64,000 bases of DNA, taken from the NCBI RefSeq assembly GCF_036711975.1, contig NC_091971.1, positions 27,659,501 to 27,723,500 of the forward strand. The letters run 5' to 3'. How positions within the stretch are numbered: position 1 is the first letter of the stretch; every line of letters starts with the position of its first letter. The stretch is from Onthophagus taurus (Eukaryota; Arthropoda; Insecta; Coleoptera; Scarabaeidae). Below the pieces are notes generated by a model that searched no databases, had not been told where the DNA came from, and saw nothing but the letters and a program-made list of their open reading frames with translations. A program made the position numbers and the translations under genes. This document shows positions 21,340 to 34,568 of the stretch, in pieces.

Positions 21340-21916
21340 ACAACATCCTTTGAAGAACATGAAGACATGAATGAAGATGAAGGTGAAGATACAGGCGAAG
21401 ATGTAGTCAATCAAAGCGAAATTGTTGCGAATACACACGCATACATTTCTGGCTCGAAAAATATTACAAAGATTGAAATGTAACACATGCCGTAGTGATT
21501 TTATATCACAAAGAAGTAGTCATGGAATACTTATAGAGGAGCGTGCCTATACCCCACAGGCGCTGTTGCAGCCAAGCGATAAGCTACAGGTGTTATTTTC
21601 AGAAGGCACCAAAATAATACATAACAAGTTACCGAAAATAGCTAACCAGCGTTCTATTAAAAAGAAATTAATTTTTTATTTATCAAAAATGGAAAATCCG
21701 AAATTTAATTGTACGGAACACAATTTATTTAAAATTTTTTGTAATATGTTTGTTAAATTTTATGTACATATGTGGGTGAAAAACATAAACGCTATCTGGA
21801 AAGGTTATGACAAGAGAAATGTTAACGATCCTCTAAACATTAAAGCTTTAAAAAAGTGCGACACTCTTCGTGCAAAAAAACGAAAAATTGCTGAAGTTAA
21901 ACAATTACAAATTTAA
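21340..21916 (+). pseudogene. P-element/THAP9-type transposase C-terminal fragment
   Basis: An acidic stretch precedes KILQRLKCNTCRSDFIS, which resembles the cysteine motif in the C-terminal region of P-element-type transposases. It is followed by LQPSDKLQVLFSEGTK and CTEHNLFKIFCNMFVKFYVH. The latter resembles the final C-H helical segment of this family. A frameshift near 21440-21460 separates the acidic part from the ORF at 21422. The catalytic core is absent. It differs from the P-like gene at 28377-35001, so it is another family. Confidence 0.6.
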
Positions 21917-22423
21917 TGTTTTTTATTTATGTTATTTTTAATTACCTACTTAATTTTACTTTCTTTTTTGTAATTTTTATTTCATCATTTTGTTTCTTAA
22001 TTTAGTTTATTTTATTTTTTTGTTTCTATTTTAACATATTTTTTAACTTAAAATTGTTTTTGACTTAACAAAATTTCGTTTTAAAATTGTGTATGTTGAA
22101 ATTTTGCAGAAACAAATTCTCTATAAACAAAATTAACAATTTTTGCTTATAGTGAATTTGTTTCTGTAAAATTTTATCATGCATGGTTTTAAAACAAACC
22201 AAAACCTAATTCTAAAGATTTTTAAAATTCCCGAGTAAAATGCTACCGCGCTACTAGCGCTAAATGAGGGCTAGTCTGAACTAAAAACAGCGTTTCATTT
22301 TAAGGTGGGGAACCCACCATCTATATTAGTATATTTATATATTTAATCTATGCGTCGATGTCAAGGTATTCGTTTCGGGTAGAGGGCGCACGTTTCCTAA
22401 ACTGTCCGGGCTCTGCACATTAT

Positions 22424-25400
22424 ACTTTTTGATAGGAGAGCCCCATAAATACTCGATTTTGGTGATATTGACTCGTAGTTTTTCATATGAAGGACTTTAA
22501 ATAGCGATAATGCCTAATATTTGGTAAAAACCTTTATAATATTGAAAAACTATCAAATACCAAATTAAAATCAAAAATACCTTTCGTACTAATAGTTATC
22601 GATTTTTTTCAGAAAACGGGCTTTTCTGAACCACTGTGCGACGCGGAACGAGATACGCATAACAAGTGTTCACGTTATACTAACTTACTAGTGTATTTTC
22701 TACTTATTATTTGGCAGAATAAAAGTTATTTTAAATACAAGTAAGTTTTACTACGCATACATCTCTGTTACGACATAACAATGCCCCATAATTTTAAATA
22801 AAACTCGACATTCCTTAATATTCCCTGCAGAAACGTGTTGAATAGCAAATTAATGAGTATTAATTCATTAAAGAAAAGTGCAGATACCGCCGAACATCTA
22901 ATCAGGCCAGTAAGAAAAATTGAAACACATTCTTAAAGAAAATGAAGGGTTATTAATAATAAATTATCCAAAAGATTGTTCATTGAAGACATACAAAATG
23001 GAGCCAACAAAAAGTGTTTGCACATACACAAATGATCAATAAATAGATCAATTTGAGTAAACACAAAAAGAACTCATGTCTTTTTCACATAACATTTGAT
23101 ATCCAATCACATACCACATGTGTAAAAATTCAACTAAATCAGAATGAAAGTAATAATAATGCAATAGAGGCTCATTGAAAATAAATTATTGTATAAAAAA
23201 TTTATGTTCAATGAAGACCAACCAAAAACGTTTGCACATACACAAATGTTTGATATCCAAAGAACTGGGTAACCTCAAAAAGAACCCTTCTCTCTCTCAC
23301 AAAACATTTGTGTACCTAATCACAGGCGACATATAAAAAAGGCTGATAACAGTGAGGGTCGTGTGAGGTGGTTAAAATAAGAGCAATGAGGACTCTGGCC
23401 AGTTTAATCAAGTCTAATAAAAAATAAAGCACTTAAATAAAGTCGTTGTCATATTCAAGTCAAAAAGTCTTAACACACAAGAAAATAAGAATGAAAGTGG
23501 TAATAAGTTCAAATTGAAAGAACTCTATGCATATAAAAAACAATTCCTAAAGAATCGTCGATACTTTAAAACACTCCTCACACAAATGATGTTGATGTTG
23601 TTTTGAAACTCTTTTCAAACATTGTTAAATCTTAAATATTCTATCAACATTGTTAGTTGTTCTATTTTTTCCAAGCCATTTTCTATAGTATTTTGAATTA
23701 TACCTGCACTATAAAATTGTCATATTTAACTATACAAGATTATAAAAATGAACCAAAAGAAACTTGTTCTGTGTAAAGAAGGAATAAAATGACATTTTCT
23801 ACATTTTTCGTCACTTAGCTTGCTTTGTTGTAAAGGTAAACTTGCAATAATATTAGAAAATCACGAAAATGCTGATACTTCTTTCTAATTAATATATTAT
23901 GGATCAATCAGTTTATCATTGCTTGATACAACCAACTTGAATTTCTTCACATGTGGTAATTCTTAAAAATGGACTTATCCAAAAACAGTATTTTCCAAAA
24001 ATATTGATGTTTAACAGTACCACTTCTTATGCCCTGTAACAAAACTGTGTGATAATTACATCATTTTATTATTTAATGATCAAAAATGAAATACATCAAG
24101 TATAGGTTTTTGACTTGATTATTTTATTTATTGTTGTTCATAACGTGGACCTTTTTATATAAGGTTATATAAAAAAAGGAAAACTTGATGAAACAACCTA
24201 TATATAAATAAGGTACTTCGCTATTAAGAGGATAAATGATAAAAATTTGTACATCAAAATAATTAAAATTATAGGAATAAGAATGATTACTTTTAAACAA
24301 TTATAATCCTTTGGATTATAATTGTTATTTCTTCTTTCTGGAATTTGACTAGTCCTTTGCTTGCGATTATACCTTGATCTTCAGAATTTTCTTATTCTTC
24401 TCGTTGATGAAAACAAATTTTTTTAGTAGCAAATTATATATACATAAATATGATTGAAATTTAAATTTAATTTAATACTATTAACAAAAAAGATAAGATT
24501 GATACTTACTTTTGTTAGGAATCAAAATTCCATTTACACCATTTCATCCTTTTCTTTATTTCATATTTGTTGATTCAATTATAACTACCCAAGAAACTTA
24601 TGACATTTCTGTTAATTTGATATTTTAAAACTGGTTAACATTGTAATCAAATTTAACCTAAAGCTTCCACAAAACGACTTCTGTAAAGAAAAGCAAAGCG
24701 ACATGTTCTTGGCCGTTCTTGGTCAACACGTCAACTTCAACGGTTAATGGAAATAACGAACAGCGCATTGGTTACTACATTCATTCTAGTTCAGTTTTAG
24801 CTTTTCAATAACAGATGGCACGCTGTAATAATTTAAAATAAAGTCGCTACATTATAATATTATAACTAAATTAAATTATTATAATATTATATTTATTATT
24901 ATATTAATTTGAAAATATTAGAAAAGAATTTTTTATACTTATCGATTTGTTGATATTACTTTTATTATAATAATTTAGCTACAGGTATCTTATAAAAGAT
25001 GGCGCTATTAAATTTAAAATTTATTATCCCAATTTTATTATTTACGGGGAGAGGAAGTAACGAAGTACTCATAATGTTAAAACTAATAGGTATTATTCAA
25101 TTCGGATGAATATCCTCCAAAGTAGTGAAATTAACTTGATATTTGTTTCATTAAGTCAATTTATTCATTAACAAGTCAAGCTTTCGGACATCCACGAGTT
25201 ATACGGTTGGCTTGTAGGTTTACCACTCGTATCCCTTTTTGGTTGGTTTTCGATGGAAAGAAAACGCTTCAATTTCTTTTAAAGAAGAAGTTTATTCTAT
25301 AAAGGATCTTGAAGAACTAAAACTATTACAATATTTTCTTATTATGTTAATTCTGAAATATTACTGAAATTACTACGATAAGACATTCCTCAAGTGTCCT

Positions 25401-25492
25401 CTTATACCATGTGAATTAACGTCTGTCATTAATTCACAGGAATGCGTAATACTACCGGGATCACGTGGTTATCCGTAGGCCGCTGCCTATGG
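22424..25492. other. Gene-free AT-rich region between two hAT elements
   Basis: About 3 kb with no open frame of recognisable content on either strand. It holds an old direct duplication (22948-23344, described separately) and AT-rich simple runs, for example at 24860-24920. This may be the closest thing to host intergenic sequence in the window. Confidence 0.5.
22948..23344. repeat. Diverged direct duplication of about 180 bp
   Basis: Segments 22948-23127 and 23168-23344 share ordered blocks: tgttcaatgaagac, ttgcacatacacaaatg, tttgatatcca, aaaaagaac and caatcaca-like ends. Identity is moderate and small indels occur. No coding potential. Confidence 0.55.
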
Positions 25493-26217
25493 GTGTAGAG
25501 TAGGGTTGCCATCCGTCCCGGTCATAGATAACTTATATAGATGTGACATTTACGTAAAATTTTTGTACACAGCACCAGCGCTCCGAACGGCTCGGACCAA
25601 TACTAATATTAAATAGCGGCTAACGTGATAAATCTTAAATATAAAATTTTCTAACTTTTTTGTGTTGAATTAAATAAAAAAATAAAAGATATTTGTGTAT
25701 TTTAATAATCTTTTTATTAAAATTATTATCATAACCATAAAGTCTTATTTTAATATAAAAGAACAATAACTATAAACAATGTGTAATAATCTAATGATTA
25801 ATGATACTGTTAAAAATTTTACGAAGTGATTTAACTCTTTCGATATAAGATGAAATATTACCGCGAAAAAGTGGTAAATTTAACTAAATTCTAATAGGTT
25901 GCAACACATTTGAATGTCAAAATAACTTTGTTAAAAGATGTTAAAAATACGGTGTTAATCTGTTTATTCCTCACAGTGTAATTTACACTTTTCAACTCTG
26001 CATTATGATTAAAAGTAGAATACAAATAATTCGATGTAAACTAACTAAATTTAAAATTGTATTAACCCCGCTATGTAGTTTTCGTTGTGGTCACATGATC
26101 TATCACGTGATTCTTCTACAGTATTGGCAATTTTTAGTCGAAGCAAGTCGCAGCATGCACAAACGTTATTAAATCGTGGATCATTAATTTTTAAATATTT
26201 TCTATATTTTTATTAAA

Positions 26218-26730
26218 ATGTATGAGTGGTGCATTCGCGTAAAGTATGACCGAAAGAAGAGAGTTAAGTTAAGTGGGCAAGAATTGGCTAAACAATTGAT
26301 TGATGAAGCGGGTAAGTATACTTTACTTATCAAATCATTATTTTATACTCTACCTATTAGATAGAATTGCTCGATAAATTCATACTATTTGCACTATTAC
26401 TGTAAGTTTTACAACGCCGTTGACGAAATTCTTGCTTTTCTGTTAAAGTATTTGTCGAGGTTGCTTTCGAAAATAATAATTATTGTTCTAAATCCACTCA
26501 CCACAAATTAACCGGACATTTGAATTTTTCAAATCATTTTTTTCTTAATATTGTGTGTATTTAGGTTGCATAATAATAAACATTTTGACTTTTTAGGTTG
26601 CTTTAAATTTCCGATTAAAATTTCAAAATTTTGGAAGGTATAAAGGCAAGTTTCCGAAATATATCGATAAACTATTTAAAACGTACACTTCTAATATTCA
26701 AAAAGAACCACCGAAAGGTAATAACTAATA
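26218..26730 (+). pseudogene. Two putative exons of an unidentified gene
   Basis: An ATG at 26218 opens MYEWCIRVKYDRKKRVKLSG, then QELAKQLIDEA, and stops exactly at a GGTAAGT donor at 26312. A T-rich acceptor ending in AG at 26596 precedes CFKFPIKISKFWK or, in another frame, YKGKFPKYIDKLFKTYTS. A third possible exon precedes a GTAAGT at about 26897. The basic N-terminus could be DNA-binding. I do not recognise the family. The next part is interrupted by a pogo-like element. Confidence 0.35.
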
Positions 26731-26913
26731 ACAAATGAATTGTTTATGCGTTCTGTAAATGTTATTTTTCAGGTTGAGATAAGGATACAAATGCGATTTT
26801 AACATTATTTCACTTATCACCACCTATCGCAATGAGAAGAAGATGGGCGAAAAAGGTATCAATTACTGAGATTCAAAAATTAATATGTTTTCATGATGTA
26901 AGTTTTTACTATA

Positions 26914-28310
26914 CAGGTAAACGTCGTTTTGCGCCGGTTCGATTTACACCGATTCACAATTACGCCGGTTGGTGCCGGCGTGGGATTCCCCGGTTCGCCC
27001 GACATCAGACGACAGTAGGCAAAGAATATTCAATTTGTAGTTTCATTATGGACGACAATAGTGATTCAGAACCCAAACATCGTGCGTAAAAAGCACGAAA
27101 AACAATAAGCCTGGAGACAATTACAAAATAGACGTAATTACACGCATTGAAGATGGCCAAACCCGACCTTTTGTCTGTAGAGCTCTAAATTTACCTCCGT
27201 CCACTGTGACAACAATTATGAAAAACGCTGAGAAAATAAAACATTCCACTCGACAGACAACGGCTGTAAGTGTAAAGAACCTAACTTGCAGCCACAACAA
27301 AAATATAGAGAAAATGGAAAAAATGTTGGCATTGTGGGTTGATGATGTCAATCAAGAAAATATTCCTGTAACACGAATAATCATATGCGAAAAAGAACTA
27401 TTGATTTTTCTGATTTGAAGACGCAAGAAAACACTGACGAAACTTTCTTGGCAAGCACTGGGTGGTTCACGAGATTCAAATCTCGAACCGTAGCACTAAA
27501 CTAAGCGGCGAAGCAGCGAGCGCTGATGTAGCAGCAGCAGCAACTTACCGTCAAAAGTTTCAAGAAATTGTGGAATAAGGGAGTTACCCTGCAGATCTCA
27601 TCTTCAATTTTGATGAAACAGGCCTCTATTGGCAGAAGTTGCCATCGAGAACGTTTATTTCGCGAGAAGAACGTAGCACTCTTGGATTTAAAGCCGCCAA
27701 GGATAGACTGACTCTCAAAGTATTTCTCAAAAAGTTTTTACTTTGACATAGATCCTATTTTATAGACTGACTGTTCTCTTGGGACCAAATGTTTCTGGTT
27801 CCTTAAAATTTAAGCCAATGGTTGTCTACCATTCCCAGAATCTACGGGCTTTTAAAGGTCTTGACAAAAGTTCCCTGCCAGTTTTTTTGGAGGTGGAATA
27901 AAAAGGGTCACTCAGAAGATATTCACAGACAGGTATAAAAATTATTTTTGCCCTACTGTGCTTAAATTTTGTGACCAAAATAACCTTCCAAAGAAAGCAA
28001 TCTTGACGCCTTAGACACGGGATTGGACGTCAAGGTAATTTACATGCTCTGTAACACAACCTCCGTTTTACAACCCATGGATCAGGGGGTAATTTCTACC
28101 TTTTAACGTATCATTTGCGGATAACATTAAAAGCACTGATTAAGGGCCACCTCTGTATATAGGATATGTATAAATAAACATGTTAGATTGTTCAGATTGA
28201 CATGAAACCTAACCTTATATCGTCCATTATATTTGTGTTCATTTTACGCCGATTTTGTTTATACCGGTGTCTCTCGGAACAGAACCCTGGCGTAAAACGA
28301 CGTTTACCTG
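26914..28310 (+). mobile_element. pogo/Tigger-like Tc1-mariner transposon, degraded
   Basis: The ends CAGGTAAACGTCGTTTT and its inverted complement are flanked by TA (26912-26913 and 28311-28312). The interior keeps fragments of a DDE_1-type transposase in shifting frames. Length 1397 bp is short for an intact pogo element, so parts are deleted. It is nested inside the P-like insertion, next to the 3' end of the P-type gene. Confidence 0.82.
27060..28130 (+). pseudogene. pogo/Tigger-type transposase pseudogene
   Basis: Frames read KNLTCSHNKNIEKMEKMLAL and WVDDVNQENIPVT (CENPB-type DNA-binding region). They continue with AAATYRQKFQEI and DLIFNFDETGLYWQKLPSRT, the first catalytic Asp block of DDE_1 enzymes. 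Then come VLLGPNVSGSLKFKPMVVYH-like and TTSVLQPMDQGVIST blocks. Multiple stops and frameshifts are present, so the gene is dead. The order of motifs is still that of Tigger/jerky-like transposases. Confidence 0.8.
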
Positions 28311-31300
28311 TACAAATTTGGTTTCTTATAACACAACTGCCTAATGTAATGATATTGAACTTTTTTTACATATATATTATTTTTTTTTTCGTTTTATTTT
28401 AGCAATCTCCATTGCTTGTTGAAAATATATTGCCTTTGCCTTGCTTTTTGAGGAGCGGTTTTCCCTCCCTACCATTGTTAAATTCACTTGTTTAACATAG
28501 TTGTGAATAATTATCGCAATAAAATGCGTTAAAATTTTATTTAGTATTGATGTAGTGTGTTCACACTTCTCTAAGTCAAATACTATATTCTTCTTAACAG
28601 TTTCATGTATTCTTGTCTTAATATTTCTATTGTGTAGATGATTGCCTAACACATATAATATTATTTTGTATGCCAAAAATAATTTATCCATAAAACTTTT
28701 TTTGACATATAATAATCTTCGCTTTTCCACATTGTACTCTTTTTCTAGTATAAGTTTGTACATGTCTACCGATGACGCGTTTGATTCTATGAAGTTATAC
28801 TTACATAAAATACATTGCTTAATGGATGGATAAATTTTTTTCAGTATGTATCCGCTTACATACGCAAGGATGGCCTTCCTTGCAGGATGATTTGATAGGC
28901 AACCTTCTGGAATAATAAATTCTTCCCTTGTTTCTTCAGCCTCCGAATGTGGCGACTGAAAAAAATATTTAATTGAATGTATAAGAAGTAAGCCTTAGGG
29001 CTGGTACGAAATAGTGATGTAGTTTTTCAGGAAACTAGAGTACTTGTACGACGAATACATGAATGCAGTGAATAAACCCATTTTTACATTTATGTGTATG
29101 ATAAGTTACAGGTTAGTTTTTAGAATAAAACGGCCCTTAGTATAAAAAAATATATATATAATATTACCTGAGTAACAAACGTTTTTAATGTAAAAAACAA
29201 TTCGGAATTGTCGTTCTCACAATTCTTCCCTATGGAATGGGATGACGACATGCCATGCATTAAAATACTTCTGTATATATTTAAAAAATGAGTTGGAGTT
29301 GGATTATTGTACCTGTATCCAGCCATCCTCACTTTAGCGAAAAAATTTTCTAGTGGATCTTGATTGGCTGTTCGTGGGTAGATTATTTTAAAATTTAATT
29401 CTGTACATTTTTTATAATACAGCCGAAAATTTTTTATTGTTAAAATAAAATTTTTAATGGATGGTGGTGTAGAACGTCTGCCATTAGGAAAATGAAATGT
29501 CATTGAATCAAGAACCTTTAATGCTGTACTCCAAAATGAATGGTGTTCTGATTTATTTGAAACCCCCTTCCTTAATGGTTTAGAGTTGTTGTATTGTGAC
29601 CATTTAAGCTGTCGAAGAGGGAGTCAAAGAATAAACAGCATTGTGCCGTTCCTAATGCAGACTCATCTAATTTCATGGTTTTGACTCCACCCAATTCTTC
29701 ATTATTTTCAACAGTCCACCCTAAAATATGCATAAAGTCAAAATGTTTAAATATTTATCGTCAATCTCAACCCAAATTAAGTTATATGTTTGTAATGAAA
29801 AATAGATTTAACTTTTAAAATATTAACTTGTGTCCTCACTTTAAAAACGTGTATTTGAAAAGATATTGAAGCTTCTTCTGTACAAATAAATGACATTTTT
29901 AAATTCGCTTTAAAAATCAGAACAGAAGGTAGTATAACTAATGTAATGTTTACCTGATTTTACATATATATTTATAGCTGTAGCTACTGTTCTACTAAAT
30001 ATTTGTGCGCAATTGCTCACTTTCATTTTTTTAAATTTTTCCGGATTTACATGATCTTCTGTAATTTTGGTTAGTATTCGGAATTCTCCCATATGTGGGT
30101 CCATTTTATAGATTTGTGTAATATCTTTCCATTTAGCAATCTAAAACAGAAATACCAATGAATAATTGTGTGAAAAGTAATGACAAGAAGAAATAAATGT
30201 TATTTGATGTTTACTTACATGATGTACATGATCCTTGTTAAAATGCAAATCTGCTTGCAATAAATTATTTCTGACGCCTTTCAGTAGATGAGGAACGTCA
30301 AAAAGTGGTATTATTTTTTGATTGCCTACTTCAAACACATAATCGTACAATTCCTCACCCTGTTTAACATATTTTTCTTTCGTTTCATTCACTAAACATT
30401 TAATTGCACTACTATTATTTTGGCCTTGGTCACAAACTGTGGCGACAATGTGTAATCCAACTTCTTCTACTGCCAATACAATTTCTTTTATTATAGTTTG
30501 GATTTTAACAGCAGTTGTAGCACTTTTACTGAAATTGAAATAAATTGGCTGCTTCCATTTTGAGTGAATGCCACGAAACATAAACACCTATAAAAAAATA
30601 GAATCATACCTAAAATCGTTTTTATATAGTGATATATTCACTCACCTGAACATGGTTGGCAATTTTATTTGATCGCTCTAGACCATAATCTTCAAATCCA
30701 TATACTACATCTTCCGTAGTGTTATATTGTAAATGTGGTTGGATGCTCATTTCATCAAACAACAAAATACAGAATTTATCCTTTTCGTTGGTGAAATATT
30801 TAACTGTTGTTTGAATTAAATTTAAAATTGCTTGATGTAGTCCTGCCCGTAGAGGAACATTCTTTAAAACCCTTTGCACTGTCCTTTTGGATGGCAAGGT
30901 GAAGATATCTCCTAACACCTTATACCCCTTTCCATTTTGTAGCATTAAATGCAATGCCAATATTTTGTCATCAAGCGTATAACGCCTCCCCTGCAACTTT
31001 CTTCCTTCGTTGTCGTATTGGCTCAAAAAAAAAGTATTGTTTTAGTCTGTCTAAACTTGAAATTGACTGCTTAAAAAGTTGTCTCTTTGGTAATAATTTT
31101 CGTTTATTTATTTGGGTTGTTATACACTGGCGCTGGAATTTCCTCTTATACATCACTGCTTTCCTGTATAAATGTTGGGCTTTTGGTGATAAATCGTCTT
31201 GTTTGTGGACACCAACTTCCTCCAATAAACTCTCCCTTTGTTTAGCTGTCAAAAAATATCGGAATGAAATTATAAATATATACAGTAACGCCCAGCTTAA

Positions 31301-32356
31301 CCCATTAAGGTCACCGTTCAATGGCCATTTTTATATGGGCCTATATAGGCCGATAGAGGTTGCTTTCTAACACATTTATGACTTTCTGCCAAATTATTAC
31401 AGAAAAGTAAATACACAGGATTGAAGTACACATATTGTAGTAGTGAATGACATAATTTATTTTATAAAATAGTTGTTATATTAACAATAATAAATTACTA
31501 AACTTTGTCATAAAAAGGGTGTAATAAAAACTGACTTTTATGACAAATTAAGCACTTAAACAAGGTGACAATGCTTCATTCACTAGATGTGTAATATAAG
31601 AAGAGATTCCGTGACAGTACAAGTATAATAGATTTGTTGTTATCTCAGGATTGTGTTTTATCTAAAAATGTGCAATTTTCACGTAATTATTGAAATATGT
31701 AAGGGAATCTACTGAACAACCTAACTTTGGTATTTTGGCAACCGTCTTATAGATGGCGATATTTAAAGAATAAAATATTGCTTTATTATTTTAACTTTGA
31801 ACAGTTTCGTGATGTATTGAATGTTGTGGGATTGTTAATAGATTTTATTTTCCCAACATAATTAATAAAACATTTAATCAAAATTAAATTAGTCAAGCAG
31901 TTTTATACACGAGTGTCTTCTATGAGTTTATTGAAAGGAATGAATAATTTTATATAATAACAAATTTTTGTTGCCAAGATATATTTTTAAAAAAACAAGG
32001 TCCCTAAATCTTTTTGTTTGACGAAGGAAAAATATATGGTGGCATCTTGGATTTAGGAAATGGATTTTGTAGATATGACACTACAAATACTCCCCCTTCC
32101 AAGAAGAAATAAGGTTAACAATGAAATGTAAATCAAGTAGTTATAAATATTTCAATTTTGAAAACGTATTCTTAAAGATTTATTTGGAATTGAATTTTGA
32201 TTAGAAGCAATTTCAAATTTATCGTTAGCTATAAATGCGTATGGTTATCACTATAGCAACATTAACTTTTAAATACATACATTAGTTTCAGATAGAACAA
32301 AAATAATTTTTGTTAATTATTCAATAACTATAAGAAATATACCCAACAAACTATAT

Positions 32357-33462
32357 ACAGGTGTATCTGAATGACATGCCCAAACTTCAGGGGGTGATTC
32401 TTTAGGCAATTTTAACGGTACTTTGATATATAAACCATGGGCGACTTGGGCTCCCCTAAGGAGCTACACCCCTCCAGAAATGGCGGAAAATTTTGGTTTA
32501 ATTTTTTTTTCTCAAAAACCATAAACGCTAGGACAACGAAATTTGTGGAATATGTTTAACTGGTAGTAGAGCACGTTTTCACCCTATTTGTACTTTCAAC
32601 CTATCCTTCTAAACTACTAAACGTAACCACTCCCTTTACATTTTTGCTAAAACTTTTTTATGTACAGGGTAAATACATTAAAAAAAAATTACATAGGTAG
32701 ATGAAAGTATCCTAAAACTTTTTTGTCTCTCTAAAATTTTTCCAAAAACGACTAATTTTGGAGAAAAAAAATAATAAAGCAAACACTGCCCGTTCAACAA
32801 CGGGGTTGTCGATCAAAAGTTGGAATGAATTATAAATGAAAAAATCTTAGTAGGCTTTGCAATCTTTGTCAGAAATATTTTTGACGTTTAAATGTCAGTG
32901 GTTTTCTTACTATTATTATTGTTTTTCAAATTAATTTATGAATAAAGTGCTACCGCATTTACGCTCGTTCACTCGACGTTTCAAAATTTTAAATAAAACA
33001 ATAATAACAGTAAGAAAACCACTGACATTTAAACATCAAAAATATTTCTGACAAAGATTGCTAAGCCTGCTAAGATTTTTTCTTTAAAAATTCATTCCAA
33101 CTTTCGATTAACAACGCTACAGCTTAACAGTTAGTGTCTGCTTAATTAATTTTTTTCTCGGGAACTATTAACTTTTCGAAGAACATCAGAGAGGCAAAAA
33201 AGTTTTAGAATATTTTCGTCTATCTAAATAAAATATTTCCAATGTATTTATCATCGTCATAAAAAAGATCTAGACAAAAATTGAACGGGGATGGTTATGT
33301 TTAGTAACTTAGAAGGGAAGATTGAAAGTACAAATAGGCTCGAAACATGCCCTATTATAAGCTAAACATATTTTCCAAATTTCATTTTCTTGGTGTTAAT
33401 GGTTTCCGGGAAAAATAAAATAAACCAAAATTTTTAGTCATTTTTGCGTTGGGACACCTGTA
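32357..33462. mobile_element. Fold-back element, long form with extended palindromic centre
   Basis: The left arm starts ACAGGTGTATCTGAATGAC and matches 17103-17468. The inner part 32723-32930 is the inverted complement of 33000-33195. The non-palindromic loop is only about 60-70 bp (about 32935-33000). The right arm has lost its outer 120 bp or so and ends gggacacctgta. The 17-kb copy is the internally deleted form of the same family. It lies in intron 2 of the P-type gene. No ORF is present. Confidence 0.85.
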
Positions 33463-34568
33463 CAGGAAAAAGCTGTGCTCTTACATATAGAAGATCATAA
33501 TTTTTAGTAATTTCTCCATAGTCCATCATTCTGCGTACCTTGTTGTCTTATTAAAAGAGCAAACTTCTTCAAGTCTTCAAGGATATCGAATGAATTTTTG
33601 GTTCACATTTCATCTAAAAAAAATCCCTTTTCACATTGTTTTAAAACTACCAAACCGATTGGAATAAGTATTAATTCCATTTATTGGCTATACAATACTC
33701 TTTAGTTTGATGAATAGCACGACCAACTCGGTCATCTCTAACTCGAGATTTGCTGCAAATAATCAAATTACCCCTAAAAAAAATCATATCTCCAAAACGT
33801 ATCCATAGAAAAAATTTTAAATGTGATTTTTGGGTTTAGGGAACCAAACTACATAAGAAAAATACAGTGGCGTCAAATGTACATTTTATGTTTTTTTTTG
33901 TAGACTAGTTAAAATAATAAAGTTTTTTTGAAAGCGTTTAATAACTTTAAAAGGGCCTTCAAACCTCAAGATTTCGCAAACCAAAAGGCATTCGAACACC
34001 AAAAAAACACGAAAAAAACACCAAATAATATCGAGAATAGGAATCGCGTAAGACTACACCGGAATATATTCTCCAACGAATAAAATCATTCAACGGTAGG
34101 ATGACTAATTGTAAGCTGATATAAAAAAGCGTCGCTATGAATAACTGAATTGAGCTCAGGACGACCTCTTTTAACCAACAGCGGAACTATACAAATTTTT
34201 TTTGCACTTTTGCGAACATCACGTGATTGAACGGCGACCTTAACGCCTAAGGATAATTGCACCCATCCTTAAATGGGGATTTGTTAGAAAAATAAAGATT
34301 AGTATAGATCACGCCAATAATGATCCCGATTAACGCTGTTTCCCCATTAAGTGGGGTTTCCCTGTAATATAAAATCAAACTTTAAAAAAATTATACTACA
34401 TTCTTTTGTAATAAAAGGGAAATTAAACGTTTTTTGAATGATGTTTCATTTATTAATAAATAACTCTTATTACGAGTTATAAGCCATTATAGGTAATTTA
34501 ACCATATAGAAAATAAAAAATGGGGAGCTTTTCAAAATAAACGATTTATAAAACACATAATTTCTTAC
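33463..34568. other. Remainder of P-type gene intron 2
   Basis: AT-rich, no gene. A segment at 33530-33900 looks like dispersed repeat DNA, but I cannot assign a family. Confidence 0.4.

Larger units (their letters stand above)
16270..22415 (+). mobile_element. 6.1-kb hAT transposon carrying nested insertions
   Basis: The inverted ends CAGAGCCCGGACAGTTTAGG match, and the 8-bp duplication CACATTAT occurs at 16262-16269 and 22416-22423. The interior carries hAT transposase sequence only at 16756-17102, 17840-18090 and 20450-20607. Between those pieces sit a fold-back element and an unclassified transposon gene. A P-element-like fragment follows near the right end. The element was therefore a target for later insertions while its own ends stayed intact. 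Confidence 0.85.

Noticed and set aside
23010-23280. Possible CRISPR-like direct repeats (cacatacacaaatg)
   Set aside because: Only two spaced copies within a diverged duplication, no regular spacer structure, and the genome is eukaryotic.
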